Assembly: GCA_007280315.1 (NCBI GenBank) | Contig: QYQC01000196.1 | Location: forward strand, 1 to 10,395 | Source of the DNA: Betaproteobacteria bacterium | Lineage (GTDB): Bacteria; Pseudomonadota; Gammaproteobacteria; Burkholderiales; SG8-39 | Direction of reading: 5' to 3' | Length of the DNA stretch: 10,395 nucleotides | Shown here: in pieces, positions 1-8,342 of the stretch | Position numbering within the stretch: the stretch's first letter is position 1 | How the letters are laid out: every line of letters begins with the position of its first letter | The notes under the pieces: generated by a model | The model's input: only the letters and a program-made list of their open reading frames with translations | What the model was told of the DNA's origin: nothing | Database searches by the model: none | Translations under genes and position numbers: made by a program

Positions 1-384
1 AACATGTCGCCGCCGCTGTCGATGAAGCAGCACTGGTTCGCGGCACACACGGCCTACACCATGGCCAAGTACGGCATGAGCATGTGCACGCTCGGCCAAT
101 CGGCGGAGTTCAAGAAATACGGCATAGGCGTGAACAGCCTGTGGCCGCGCACCGCCATCGCAACTGCCGCGCTGCAGATGATCCCAGGGGTGAATCTGGA
201 CCTGTGCCGCAAGCCGGAGATCCTTGCGGATGCGGCGTATTTCATCCTCACCTCGCCGAGTTCGAACAGCGGCAATTTCTACATCGACGACGAACTGCTG
301 GCATCGCACGGGGTCACGGACCTCGATCAATATTCGGTCAAGCCGGGAACCAAGCATTTCATTCCGGATTTCTTCGTCGACTGA
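1..384 (+). CDS. Short-chain dehydrogenase/reductase, HSDL2-like (C-terminal part, 5' truncated by window)
   Basis: The reading frame is open from base 1 to the TGA at 382-384, so the Rossmann N-terminus with its NAD(P)-binding motif lies outside the window. The visible 127 residues begin in the catalytic half: Y19-x3-K23 (in AYTMAKYGMS) is the classical SDR Tyr/Lys pair. Next come a GIGVNSLWPRTAIAT segment and the IDDELLASHGVTDLDQY tail, typical of the HSDL2-like branch, often annotated as an SDR oxidoreductase or citronellol/citronellal dehydrogenase-like. There is no room for the C-terminal SCP2 sterol-carrier domain of eukaryotic HSDL2, because the protein ends with PDFFVD. The expected role is NAD(P)-dependent oxidation or reduction of a hydroxy/keto group on an acyl or terpenoid substrate in the cytoplasm; the substrate is unknown. 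Only 15 bases separate it from the aconitase X large subunit gene, which suggests an operon. Confidence 0.85.
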   Translation, partial: NMSPPLSMKQHWFAAHTAYTMAKYGMSMCTLGQSAEFKKYGIGVNSLWPRTAIATAALQMIPGVNLDLCRKPEILADAAYFILTSPSSNSGNFYIDDELLASHGVTDLDQYSVKPGTKHFIPDFFVD

Positions 385-399
385 CGCGGTTGCCAGGCG

Positions 400-1632
400 A
401 TGCGACTCAACGAAGAAGAACAGATGATCCTGGCCGGCAAGTCCGGCCCGGTTCCGCAGCAGGCGCTGAAGCACCAGATGCTGGTAGGCGATTTTTTCGG
501 CGCCGAGGATTTCGTCGCGGTGACTCAGGCGCACATCATGGCCGACACCGAAAGCCTGGGCGAGGCCGGCGTGGGCTGGCTGGAGGGCCTGGCCGCAACC
601 GCCGAGGGGCAACGGCGGGTGCGCATTCCCACGATTACCGATCCGCGCGGCACCGATTTTTCCAAGGCGGAATTTCTGGGGCAGACCGCTGCGATGATCG
701 ATCTGGAACGGCGCGCCATTGCCGCGTTCGTAAAACTCGGCGTGGTGATGACCGATACCTGCATCAACTACCAGACGATACAGGCGCCCACGCGCAACGA
801 GCACGTCGCTTTCGGCGACACCGGCGTGGTCATCTATTCCAACAGCGTTTGCGGCGCACGCTCGAATTTCGAGGGCGGGCCGTCGGCTCTGGCAGCCGGT
901 CTGACCGGACGCACACCGCGCTATGGTTTTCACCTTCCCGAACAACGCCGGGCAACGCTGCGCCTGCGCGTGGATTTCACACCCCGCTCGCTCAACGAGT
1001 GGGGCGCTCTGGGCGGGGTCATCGGACGCATTGCGGGGAATTACTGGGCGGTGCCGGTGATCGAAGGCATCGAAGCGCCGCCCGGATCGGATCAATTCAA
1101 GCATTTCGGTGCGGCGATGGCGAGTTTCGGCTCGATCGCGCTGTTTCACCTGGTCGGCCACACGCCGGAAGCCGGCAAGCTCACTAACGTTGCGCCTGCC
1201 GGCTTGATCAGCCGGCGGATTGCACGCGCCGACATCGATGCGTTGCAGCAGTCCTATCGCAAGGATGACAGGGTCGATGTCGTCGTCTTTTCGGCGCCGC
1301 AGCTGAGCCTGTTCGAACTGCGCGAACTGGCTGGACTCTGCGCCGGGCGGCGTTTTGCGGTGCCGCTGCTGGCAGTGACCAGCCCGCAGGTCAAGCCGGA
1401 CTGTGATCGCATGGGCTACACCGCAAGCATCGAGGATGCCGGCGGGACCGTATTGTCGGGTATGTGCTTTTATCAATCCTACGCGAGGGAAATCGCGGAG
1501 GCCAAAGGCTGGAAGCGCCTGGCGACCAACAGCGCCAAGCTGGTCAACATACTGGGCGGCTACGGCTATCAACCCATGTTGGCTTCGATGGAAGGTTGCG
1601 TCGATGCCGCAGTGAGCGGGAGACTGGCATGA
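400..1632 (+). CDS. Aconitase X catalytic (large) subunit, DUF521/AcnX family dehydratase
   Basis: A 410-residue protein recognisable as the aconitase X catalytic domain. It has an N-terminal LNEEEQMILAGKSGP segment, the AHI...ESLGEAGVGWLEGLA block (about 44-64), VRIPTITDPRGTDF (about 74-87), TDTCINYQ (C121), NEHVAFGDTGVVIYSNSVCGARSNFEGG (133-160), and a C-terminal ATNSAKLVNIL...SMEGC block. C121, C356 (SGMC) and C400 (MEGC) sit in motifs that correspond to the family's iron-sulfur ligand positions (inference from the pattern). Characterised AcnX enzymes dehydrate cis-3-hydroxy-L-proline in bacteria or mevalonate 5-phosphate in archaea; nothing here fixes the substrate. The ATG at 400 is the first start after the SDR stop and is preceded by a weak AGG. 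The stop overlaps the start of the small subunit (ATGA), consistent with a stoichiometric two-subunit enzyme of the split type. Confidence 0.88.
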   Translation: MRLNEEEQMILAGKSGPVPQQALKHQMLVGDFFGAEDFVAVTQAHIMADTESLGEAGVGWLEGLAATAEGQRRVRIPTITDPRGTDFSKAEFLGQTAAMIDLERRAIAAFVKLGVVMTDTCINYQTIQAPTRNEHVAFGDTGVVIYSNSVCGARSNFEGGPSALAAGLTGRTPRYGFHLPEQRRATLRLRVDFTPRSLNEWGALGGVIGRIAGNYWAVPVIEGIEAPPGSDQFKHFGAAMASFGSIALFHLVGHTPEAGKLTNVAPAGLISRRIARADIDALQQSYRKDDRVDVVVFSAPQLSLFELRELAGLCAGRRFAVPLLAVTSPQVKPDCDRMGYTASIEDAGGTVLSGMCFYQSYAREIAEAKGWKRLATNSAKLVNILGGYGYQPMLASMEGCVDAAVSGRLA

Positions 1633-2060
1633 GTTCGGATGCCAGGGTCTATCGGTCACGCCAGGCAATGGGACGCAGCGTGCGTGGTCTAGCGCTGGTG
1701 GCGCACGACGGCTTTTCGGCGCGCTATGACCTCGACCGCATCGCCGGAATATTCTCGCGGCCCGCACACAAACTGGCCGGTCAGTCGTACGTGGGCAGGA
1801 TACTGGTGCTCGATACCGCGAAAGGCGGCGTGGCCACGGCATGGATGCTGCACGAGATGAAGGCGCGGGGCGTGGTGCCGCTGGCGCTGGTGTTCAATTC
1901 GGTGAACCCGATACTGGCGCAGGGCGCCGCGCTGGGCGACGTTCCCATGCTCGCGGGGTTTGACGAAAACATCACGGCCGCGATTCCCAATGGCGCCGAA
2001 GTGGAAATCGATCCGGTGCGGCACACGCTCACGCTGCTGGATCAGGGCCCGGTGCGATAG
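1629..2060 (+). CDS. Aconitase X swivel (small) subunit, DUF126 family
   Basis: A 143-residue protein whose ATG overlaps the large-subunit TGA by 4 bases, a translational-coupling arrangement. It has the DUF126/aconitase X swivel pattern: a GRSVRGLALVAHDGFSARYD start, a KLAGQSYVGRILVLDTAKGG core, ARGVVPLALVFNSVNPILAQGAALGDVPMLAGF, and a terminal EVEIDPVRHTLTLL strand. The frame is also open upstream of 1629 but does not resemble the family there, and 143 residues is a normal length. From memory, the loop after 'GRIL' in characterised members carries a GRGS-type motif whose serine corresponds to the aconitase catalytic serine. Here the loop reads LDTAKGGVAT with no serine, so this belongs to a variant subgroup or uses another residue. 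It probably acts only in complex with the large subunit. Confidence 0.85.
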   Translation: MSSDARVYRSRQAMGRSVRGLALVAHDGFSARYDLDRIAGIFSRPAHKLAGQSYVGRILVLDTAKGGVATAWMLHEMKARGVVPLALVFNSVNPILAQGAALGDVPMLAGFDENITAAIPNGAEVEIDPVRHTLTLLDQGPVR

Positions 2061-2119
2061 CGCGCGAGCCTGCTGGTTTCGCGGTACTGTTGACTCTCCA
2101 ATCGAAAGCTGGTTCCACA

Positions 2120-3256
2120 GTGAAGACATTGACGATTGGTAGGATAGCTAGGTTCGCGCTCGCGTGCCTTGCGCTTGGTTTAAGTGCCGACGCGAACGCC
2201 CAGGGCTACCTGGGCAAGCTTCTGGATGATTTCAACGAGGTGAAAGCGCTAAGCCAGCGTAGGCAGCGCTTCGAATACGAAAACGACGTAATCTTTAACA
2301 CGGACCGGAACTATACCGACGGTGTGCGCTACGGCTTCAAATACCTCGGGCTGAGGCAGTACCGCAAGAATCCGGACGCGGCCGAAGGTTTCCTGCCAGG
2401 GTTCAACCTCGATCCGGTGAGTTCGCAGGAGTGCGCGGACGGAACATTGTGCTACTACAAGAGTTACACGTTCTACTTCGGTCACAGCATGTACACGCCG
2501 AGCAACATCAGGCTGCCTCCGGAGCAGATTCCGCCGGGCGACCGGCCCTACGCGGCCTGGGCGTATTTCGGTTTCTATCGGGAATTGTTCGCCAGCGACG
2601 GCCGCTACTGGCGCTACGGCCTGGACCTGGGTTGCATCGGGCCCTGCGCTCAGGGCGAGCAGTTGCAGACCTTCATCCACCGCAACGTCACCCATTCACC
2701 CATCCCGCAGGGGTGGAGTGCCCAGATACGCAACGAACCCGGCGTGGTATTTCGCTACGAATATGTGCCCGGTTCCTGGAAACTTCTGCCTTATCTCGAG
2801 GTGACGCCGCATTTTCAATTTGGCGCCGGTAATCTCCAGGTCTACGCCGGGACCGGCGCCACCATGCGCCTGGGTAAATTTCGCAGCAACTACCTCACGC
2901 AATGGCACAGCAATCACCCGCTGGAGGCGCTGGCGGCGGCGGAGGGCGTGAAATCGGATGCCGGCTGGCAGTTCTGGCAGCGCAGGGACGAATACGATCT
3001 GTACTGGTTCGTGCGGTTGCACGGCGACGCGGTGGCCTATAACGCGCTGCAGCAAGGCGGGATGTTCAATCGTTCCAGCCCCTACATCGGGCAGGCGCGG
3101 CCGTTCATCGTCGAGGGCGAGAGCGGCATCGCTTTACATCACAGCGATTTCTCGCTGAGTGTCAGCATCATTCGGCGCAACTACACCGATGTACTGCGCC
3201 TGTGGAATCCGCGCAGCGATAAATTCGGCCGCCTGGTGCTGGAGTGGGCGTTCTGA
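2120..3256 (+). CDS. LpxR-family lipid A 3-O-deacylase (DUF2219), outer-membrane beta-barrel
   Basis: With the GTG start at 2120 this encodes 378 residues. The N-terminus is a Sec signal peptide: basic residues K2, R8 and R11, a hydrophobic stretch of about residues 12-22, and a likely cleavage after ADANA (27). The earlier in-frame TTG at 2090 would add ten polar residues before the signal and is less likely; neither start has a strong ribosome site. LpxR features follow: YENDVIF (N55-D56, the Asn-Asp pair of the active site) with TDRNYTDGVRYGF, then PGDRPYAAWAYFGFYRE, LGCIGPCAQGEQLQTFIHR (candidate active-site His), PQGWSAQIRNEP, and a final aromatic beta-strand ending VLEWAF, as expected for BAM-dependent insertion. 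LpxR removes the 3'-acyloxyacyl group of lipid A at the outer membrane, with Ca2+. It is longer than the roughly 320-residue Salmonella enzyme. Two close cysteine pairs (CADGTLC, CIGPC) could form periplasmic or surface disulfides. Family call is firm; activity is inferred. Confidence 0.85.
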   Translation: MKTLTIGRIARFALACLALGLSADANAQGYLGKLLDDFNEVKALSQRRQRFEYENDVIFNTDRNYTDGVRYGFKYLGLRQYRKNPDAAEGFLPGFNLDPVSSQECADGTLCYYKSYTFYFGHSMYTPSNIRLPPEQIPPGDRPYAAWAYFGFYRELFASDGRYWRYGLDLGCIGPCAQGEQLQTFIHRNVTHSPIPQGWSAQIRNEPGVVFRYEYVPGSWKLLPYLEVTPHFQFGAGNLQVYAGTGATMRLGKFRSNYLTQWHSNHPLEALAAAEGVKSDAGWQFWQRRDEYDLYWFVRLHGDAVAYNALQQGGMFNRSSPYIGQARPFIVEGESGIALHHSDFSLSVSIIRRNYTDVLRLWNPRSDKFGRLVLEWAF

Positions 3257-3274
3257 CGGGTCGTCGGATAAAAC

Positions 3275-4903
3275 TCACATATTCGGATAATTCGGGCCAC
3301 CACCACCCTCGGGCACGACCCAATTGATATTCTGCGTCGGGTCCTTGATGTCGCAGGTTTTGCAGTGCACGCAGTTCGCGGCGTTGATCTGCAAGCGGTC
3401 GCTGCCGTCCTCATTTTTCAGGAATTCGTATACGCCTGCAGGGCAGAAGCGTTGTTCCGGCCCGGCGTAGAGCGCCAGATTGACGTTTACCGGAACCGCG
3501 GCGTCCTGCAGCGTCAGGTGGCAGAGCTGGTTTTCCTCGTGATTCACGTTCGAAAGCGATAACGAATCCAGCTTGTCGAACGTAAGCTTGCCGTCAGGCT
3601 TGGGATAGGCGATCGGCTGGCAGTCCGCAGCCTTCTTCAGCGCGCTGTGGTCGTCGTGGTTATGCAGCGTCCACGGCGCCTTGCCGAGGAATATGAAGGT
3701 ATCGAGCGCCGAGTACATCAGGCCGCCCCAGAATCCCCAGCGGAACGATGGGCGGATGTTGCGCACCCGGTATAGCTCGTCCCAGATCCAGGAACTGCGT
3801 ATTTTCTCCGGGTAGCTTGTGACTTCCTTCACCGCTTCCTGTCCAAGCGCGTCGTAGACGGCCTCGGCCGCGGTCATGCCCGATTTCATCGAGGTGTGTA
3901 TACCCTTGATCTTGGCGTTGTTGAGAAATCCGGCGGTATCGCCGACCAGCATCCCGCCGGGGAAGGTAAGTTTGGGCAGCGACTGAAAACCGCCTTCGCT
4001 GATTGCCCGCGCGCCGTAGGCGATGCGCCGTCCGTCTTCGAAAAAGCCGCGAATCGCCGGGTGCGTCTTGAAGCGCTGGAATTCGTCATAGGGGCTCATC
4101 CACGGATTCTGATAATCGAGGCCGACGACGAAGCCCACCGCGACCTGATTATTTTCCAGATGGTAGAGAAACGACCCGCCATAGGTCTGCCGGTCGACCG
4201 GCCAGCCGGTGGTATGGATGACCAGCCCCGCCTGATGGCGCTCGGGCTTTACCTCCCACAGTTCCTTGATGCCGATGCCGTAGGCCTGCGGATCGACGCC
4301 TTCGCGCAGCTTGAATTTCTGCATCAGCGCCTTGGTGAGCGACCCGCGGCAGCCTTCGGCGAAAATCGTCTGCTTCGCGTGCAGTTCCATGCCGAGCTGG
4401 TAGTTCTCGGTATGTTTGCCGTCCTTGCCTACGCCGAGGTCCCCCGTGGCCACGCCCTTGACCGAACCGTCTTCGTGGTAGAGCACCTCGGCCGCGGCGA
4501 AGCCGGGGTAGATCTCGACGCCAAGGCCTTCGGCCTGTTGTCCCAGCCAGCGGCACAGATTGCCCAGGCTGATGATGTAATTGCCGTGGTTGTTCATCTG
4601 CGGCGGCGTGGGCAGTCTGATCGCCCGCGTTTCGGTCAGGAACAGGAAGCGATCATCGCCAGCCGGTGTGTTGAGCGGGGCGCCGAGCGCTTTCCAGTCG
4701 GGCAGGAGCTCGTCGAGCGCGCGCGGTTCGAGCACCGCGCCCGAGAGGATGTGGGCGCCGATCTCCGAGCCTTTCTCGATCAGACAGACCGTGATCTCGC
4801 GGCCTTTTTCCGCCGCGAGCTGCTTCAGGCGTATGGCGGCGGCCAGACCCGAGGGCCCGCCGCCCACGATCACCACATCGTATTCCATCGATTCGCGTTG
4901 CAT
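3275..4903 (-). CDS. Electron transfer flavoprotein-ubiquinone oxidoreductase (ETF-QO)
   Basis: A 542-residue protein of typical family length. The ATG at 4903 is preceded by a G-rich GGGGG ribosome-site-like sequence about 6 bases upstream; a second in-frame ATG at 4888 also lies just before the FAD-binding strand. The N-terminal dinucleotide-binding motif VVIVGGGPSGLAAA (residues 10-23) is clear. The C-terminus carries the ferredoxin-like 4Fe-4S site, with C487 in CPAGVYEF and C511-x2-C514-x2-C517 in NCVHCKTC. The internal GDTAGFLNNAKIKGIHTSMKSG block is another FAD-contact signature of the family. The enzyme is a peripheral inner-membrane protein that moves electrons from reduced ETF, loaded by acyl-CoA and related dehydrogenases, to the quinone pool. 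It converges on the LpxR-family gene with only 18 bases between stops and diverges from the thioesterase/aacS pair. That grouping suits fatty-acid or amino-acid catabolism. Confidence 0.97.
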   Translation of the reverse strand: MQRESMEYDVVIVGGGPSGLAAAIRLKQLAAEKGREITVCLIEKGSEIGAHILSGAVLEPRALDELLPDWKALGAPLNTPAGDDRFLFLTETRAIRLPTPPQMNNHGNYIISLGNLCRWLGQQAEGLGVEIYPGFAAAEVLYHEDGSVKGVATGDLGVGKDGKHTENYQLGMELHAKQTIFAEGCRGSLTKALMQKFKLREGVDPQAYGIGIKELWEVKPERHQAGLVIHTTGWPVDRQTYGGSFLYHLENNQVAVGFVVGLDYQNPWMSPYDEFQRFKTHPAIRGFFEDGRRIAYGARAISEGGFQSLPKLTFPGGMLVGDTAGFLNNAKIKGIHTSMKSGMTAAEAVYDALGQEAVKEVTSYPEKIRSSWIWDELYRVRNIRPSFRWGFWGGLMYSALDTFIFLGKAPWTLHNHDDHSALKKAADCQPIAYPKPDGKLTFDKLDSLSLSNVNHEENQLCHLTLQDAAVPVNVNLALYAGPEQRFCPAGVYEFLKNEDGSDRLQINAANCVHCKTCDIKDPTQNINWVVPEGGGGPNYPNM

Positions 4904-4981
4904 ATTGACCCCCAAGATTATCGGCCGCGCTGCTGCGCGTTCAGCGGAACGGCGACGCCGCCTCCGCTGCAACAAGAGCGG

Positions 4982-4999
4982 TCGAATGTGCCCATTCGA
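4982..4999. promoter_or_regulatory. Candidate operator: 7-bp inverted repeat, 4-base spacer
   Basis: The arms TCGAATG and CATTCGA are exact inverted repeats around TGCC, giving an 18-bp site. It covers the -35 position expected for the TATAAT at 5012-5017 and lies between divergent acyl-CoA metabolism genes. That is the usual placement for a dimeric repressor such as a TetR-type acyl-CoA-responsive regulator. The palindrome is seen directly; the role and the regulator family are inference. Confidence 0.4.
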
Positions 5000-5011
5000 A
5001 CGCAGGAGAAT

Positions 5012-5017
5012 TATAAT
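5012..5017 (+). promoter_or_regulatory. Candidate sigma-70 -10 box for thioesterase/aacS
   Basis: An exact TATAAT lies 29 bases before the thioesterase ATG. The -35 position at 17-bp spacing (TGCCCA, 4989-4994) is poor, so the promoter may need an activator. The same bases also form the end of a Shine-Dalgarno/ATG context for the leader frame at 5016. If transcription starts just after this box, that frame would not be translated from this promoter. Confidence 0.35.
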
Positions 5018-5105
5018 GCGACTCTTCCTCCTCCGACACTCCTGCGATGACCATAGTGAAGCGCAAGCTGGTGCATACCGAAGTCATGTCGATCCGCTGG
5101 GGTGA
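5016..5105 (+). other. Small leader reading frame or gene remnant (29 codons), histidine-phosphatase-like N-terminus
   Basis: AGGAG at 5004-5008 stands 7 bases before the ATG at 5016, a near-ideal start signal, whereas the thioesterase ATG at 5047 has none. The first residues, MRLFLLRHS, match the N-terminal strand and RH motif with which SixA-type and other histidine phosphatases begin. The frame then runs out of frame into the thioesterase and stops at 5105. It may be the surviving 5' end of a lost phosphatase gene, a translated leader coupled to the thioesterase, or chance. Seen: the start signal and residues. Inferred: the origin. Confidence 0.35.
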
Positions 5106-5460
5106 CATGGACGCCATGGGTCACGTCAACAACACGATCTATTTCCGCTACATGGAGCAGGCGCGCATCTCCTGGTTCGAGGCCATCGGCGCGCGCTCCG
5201 CGGTCAAAGGGCAGGGGCCGGTAATCGTCAATGCCAGCTGCACTTTCATCAAGCAGCTGGTCTATCCGGGCGAGGTCGAAATCAAGACCTATGTCGGTAC
5301 CATCGGACGCAGCAGCCTGGAGACCTATCTGGAGCTGCGACCGAGCTACGATGCCGCCAAAATCTACGCCGAAGGCGCGGCCAAGGTGGTGTGGGTGGAT
5401 TACGCAAAGGAAAAATCGGTGCCGTTGCCCGATGCCATCCGCCACCTGATCGAACACTGA
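5047..5460 (+). CDS. Acyl-CoA thioesterase, 4HBT hotdog fold
   Basis: A 137-residue protein of normal length for the 4-hydroxybenzoyl-CoA thioesterase (YbgC/FcbC-like) hotdog family. The signature RWGDMDAMGHVNNTIYFRYME is present at about residues 17-37; D22 in the D-x-D-x-x-GHV motif is the candidate catalytic acid. VIVNASCTFIKQLVYPGEVEI is the conserved central strand. It should hydrolyse an acyl-CoA in the cytoplasm; chain length and identity cannot be told from sequence. The ATG at 5047 has no purine-rich ribosome site, and an internal ATG at 5086 (residue 14) lies just before the conserved region, so the start is uncertain. aacS begins 3 bases after the stop, so the two are almost certainly co-transcribed and translationally coupled. 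Confidence 0.88.
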   Translation: MTIVKRKLVHTEVMSIRWGDMDAMGHVNNTIYFRYMEQARISWFEAIGARSAVKGQGPVIVNASCTFIKQLVYPGEVEIKTYVGTIGRSSLETYLELRPSYDAAKIYAEGAAKVVWVDYAKEKSVPLPDAIRHLIEH

Positions 5461-5463
5461 ACC

Positions 5464-7418
<1,955 letters not shown>

Positions 7419-7422
<4 letters not shown>

Positions 7423-7519
7423 CCGCGGGGCGACTTCGATTTGAGCGTCCGGTTCCGCAATAGCTGGCCGGCGCTTTGCGATAAGACGGTAGTCATGCCC
7501 TGCGCAGGGCCGCGGTCAG
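7419..7519. repeat. Inverted repeat around the two convergent stop codons
   Basis: CTGACCGCGG (7419-7428) and its exact complement CCGCGGTCAG (7510-7519) enclose the gap between aacS and hepT. Each arm contains one of the two TGA stops. The arms are 81 bases apart, too far for a simple terminator. They could mark ends of the inserted segment or reflect a small duplication; chance is not excluded. Confidence 0.4.
7497..7510. terminator. Possible bidirectional hairpin between convergent aacS and hepT
   Basis: A perfect 14-base palindrome, GCCCTGCGCAGGGC, can fold into a 5-bp stem with a GCGC loop. It lies between the convergent stops, but no run of T follows on either strand, so intrinsic termination is uncertain. 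Confidence 0.25.
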
Positions 7520-7869
7520 GCCGATTTGGCCTTGAGCGCGCGCAGGTTCGGAAGCAGTGCGGGCATATCGCTGCGGATGATGCTCCACAGCGTGTCGTTG
7601 TCGATGCCAAGATAACCGTGGATCAGCCGGTTGCGCGTGGCGATGACGAGTCGCCACGGAATCCCGGTATTCGCAGCGCGCACGGCACCCGGAACATGGG
7701 CGGCCGCCTCGCCGATCAATTCCAGGTTGCGTAGAGTGGCGTCGTAGTTAAGACCGCTTGCAACAAAAGCCGGCTGATCGAGTCCGTCGGTATAGGCGAC
7801 AACCTTCTCCGCGAAGCCGATCATGTCGTCAACGTAAAACCGCCATTCTCGCTGAGTGGAATCAGACAT
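7516..7869 (-). CDS. hepT: HepT-like ribonuclease toxin (DUF86)
   Basis: A 117-residue, mostly helical HEPN-domain protein. The defining R-x4-H-x-Y motif is present as R79-NRLI-H84-G-Y86. R and H form the RNase active site, and the tyrosine is the residue modified by the partner nucleotidyltransferase in the characterised Shewanella MntA-HepT pair. LNYDATLRNLELIGEAA (about 40-56) is also typical of the family. The ATG at 7869 overlaps the end of the MNT gene by 8 bases, so the two are translated as a pair with the antitoxin first. The toxin probably cleaves RNA, with tRNA a target in studied systems, when not AMPylated. Family length and motifs are intact, so it appears functional. It points against aacS and lies between the two copies of the aacS tail. 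Confidence 0.9.
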   Translation of the reverse strand: MSDSTQREWRFYVDDMIGFAEKVVAYTDGLDQPAFVASGLNYDATLRNLELIGEAAAHVPGAVRAANTGIPWRLVIATRNRLIHGYLGIDNDTLWSIIRSDMPALLPNLRALKAKSA

Positions 7870-8164
7870 GAACCGCTTCTTTTTCGACGAATGGGCGCAA
7901 TTCCGCGCGCAGGGCTTTTTCAGTCACCAAATCTATTGCGCAGCCGAACAGATCTTCGAGATAAAACTGGACGCCGAAGTACCGATCGGAGGTAGCCGGG
8001 CCGTCGAAGGCGATCAAGATGTCGAGGTCACTGTCGCTGCGCGCGGCGTCGCGCGCGGTGGATCCGAACAGGGCTAGACGCGTTACTCCGTAACGGGCCG
8101 CAACAATGGGTTTGCTCTGGGCAAGTAGTTCAAGGGCGCGTGAGCGATTCACTAGCGTCTCCAT
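7862..8164 (-). CDS. mntA: MNT-type nucleotidyltransferase antitoxin (MntA-like)
   Basis: A 100-residue minimal nucleotidyltransferase. The GSx10DxD motif is exact: G34-S35, ten residues, D46-L-D48; D78 in AIDLV is the likely third metal-binding acid. In characterised pairs the enzyme AMPylates the HepT tyrosine and silences it. The ATG at 8164 gives the standard length. The frame stays open upstream to 8320, but that extension runs backwards through the aacS tail copy and does not resemble the family. No strong Shine-Dalgarno sequence is visible. A 13-bp palindrome 26 bases upstream may allow autoregulation. Confidence 0.9.
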   Translation of the reverse strand: METLVNRSRALELLAQSKPIVAARYGVTRLALFGSTARDAARSDSDLDILIAFDGPATSDRYFGVQFYLEDLFGCAIDLVTEKALRAELRPFVEKEAVHV

Positions 8165-8190
8165 TCTGGAATCAGATCGATCTTCAAGGC

Positions 8191-8203
8191 GTACGATCCG
8201 TAC
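8191..8203. promoter_or_regulatory. Candidate operator of the MNT/HepT operon
   Basis: GTACG-ATC-CGTAC is a perfect 5-bp inverted repeat with a 3-base centre, 26 bases before the MNT start. On the minus strand it lies just downstream of a TTGACG that could serve as a -35 element (8218-8213). That is the usual place for autorepression of a toxin-antitoxin operon. The palindrome is seen; binding is inferred. Confidence 0.35.
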
Positions 8204-8253
8204 AAGCGTCACGTCAATGGTACAGCCTTCGGTTATACGTCGGCAATCTACAG

Positions 8254-8342
8254 TGCACGGCCGGGCGGCAATCAACGCGGAAGCCCTGGCCAACCCCGAG
8301 GCGTTGAACCACGTTGCCAACCGGGCGGAGTTGCTTGACTGA
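8254..8342 (+). pseudogene. Diverged duplicate of the aacS 3' end (remnant)
   Basis: Read in the frame ending at TGA 8340-8342, this stretch encodes a tail that aligns with the last 28 residues of AacS at 19 identical positions, including INAEALANPEAL and ANR-EL. Many base differences are silent (CCG/CCC for Pro, GAA/GAG for Glu). The copy therefore diverged while it was coding, either in another strain or species or as the old end of this gene. Similarity stops upstream at TGCACGG (8254). There is no start codon or rest of gene, so it is a fragment. Together with 7334-7422 it forms a direct repeat around the toxin-antitoxin genes. Confidence 0.8.

Larger units (their letters stand above)
4904..5046. 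promoter_or_regulatory. Divergent control region between ETF-QO and the thioesterase/aacS genes
   Basis: This 143-bp stretch must hold the promoters of both divergent units. On the plus side it has a consensus TATAAT at 5012-5017. On the minus side it has a weak GATAAT (4922-4917) close to the ETF-QO start. A perfect palindrome at 4982-4999 and a small leader frame at 5016-5105 are listed separately. No other structure stands out. Confidence 0.5.

Noticed and set aside
84..1187. Long open frame (367 codons) over the SDR end and aconitase X, plus strand
   Set aside because: It is Arg/Gly-rich and out of frame with two clear protein families; a high-GC shadow frame.
3896..5050. Long open frame (384 codons) opposite ETF-QO
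   Set aside because: It is fully antisense to a well-conserved gene, with composition typical of a complementary-strand shadow.
7423..8253. Insertion sequence carrying the toxin-antitoxin genes
   Set aside because: No transposase and no terminal inverted repeats at the outer edges; the flanking repeat is a diverged coding tail, not a short target-site duplication.
8165..8320. N-terminal extension of the MNT antitoxin
   Set aside because: The added 52 residues have no family resemblance and cross the palindrome and the aacS tail copy antisense; the ATG at 8164 gives the normal length.
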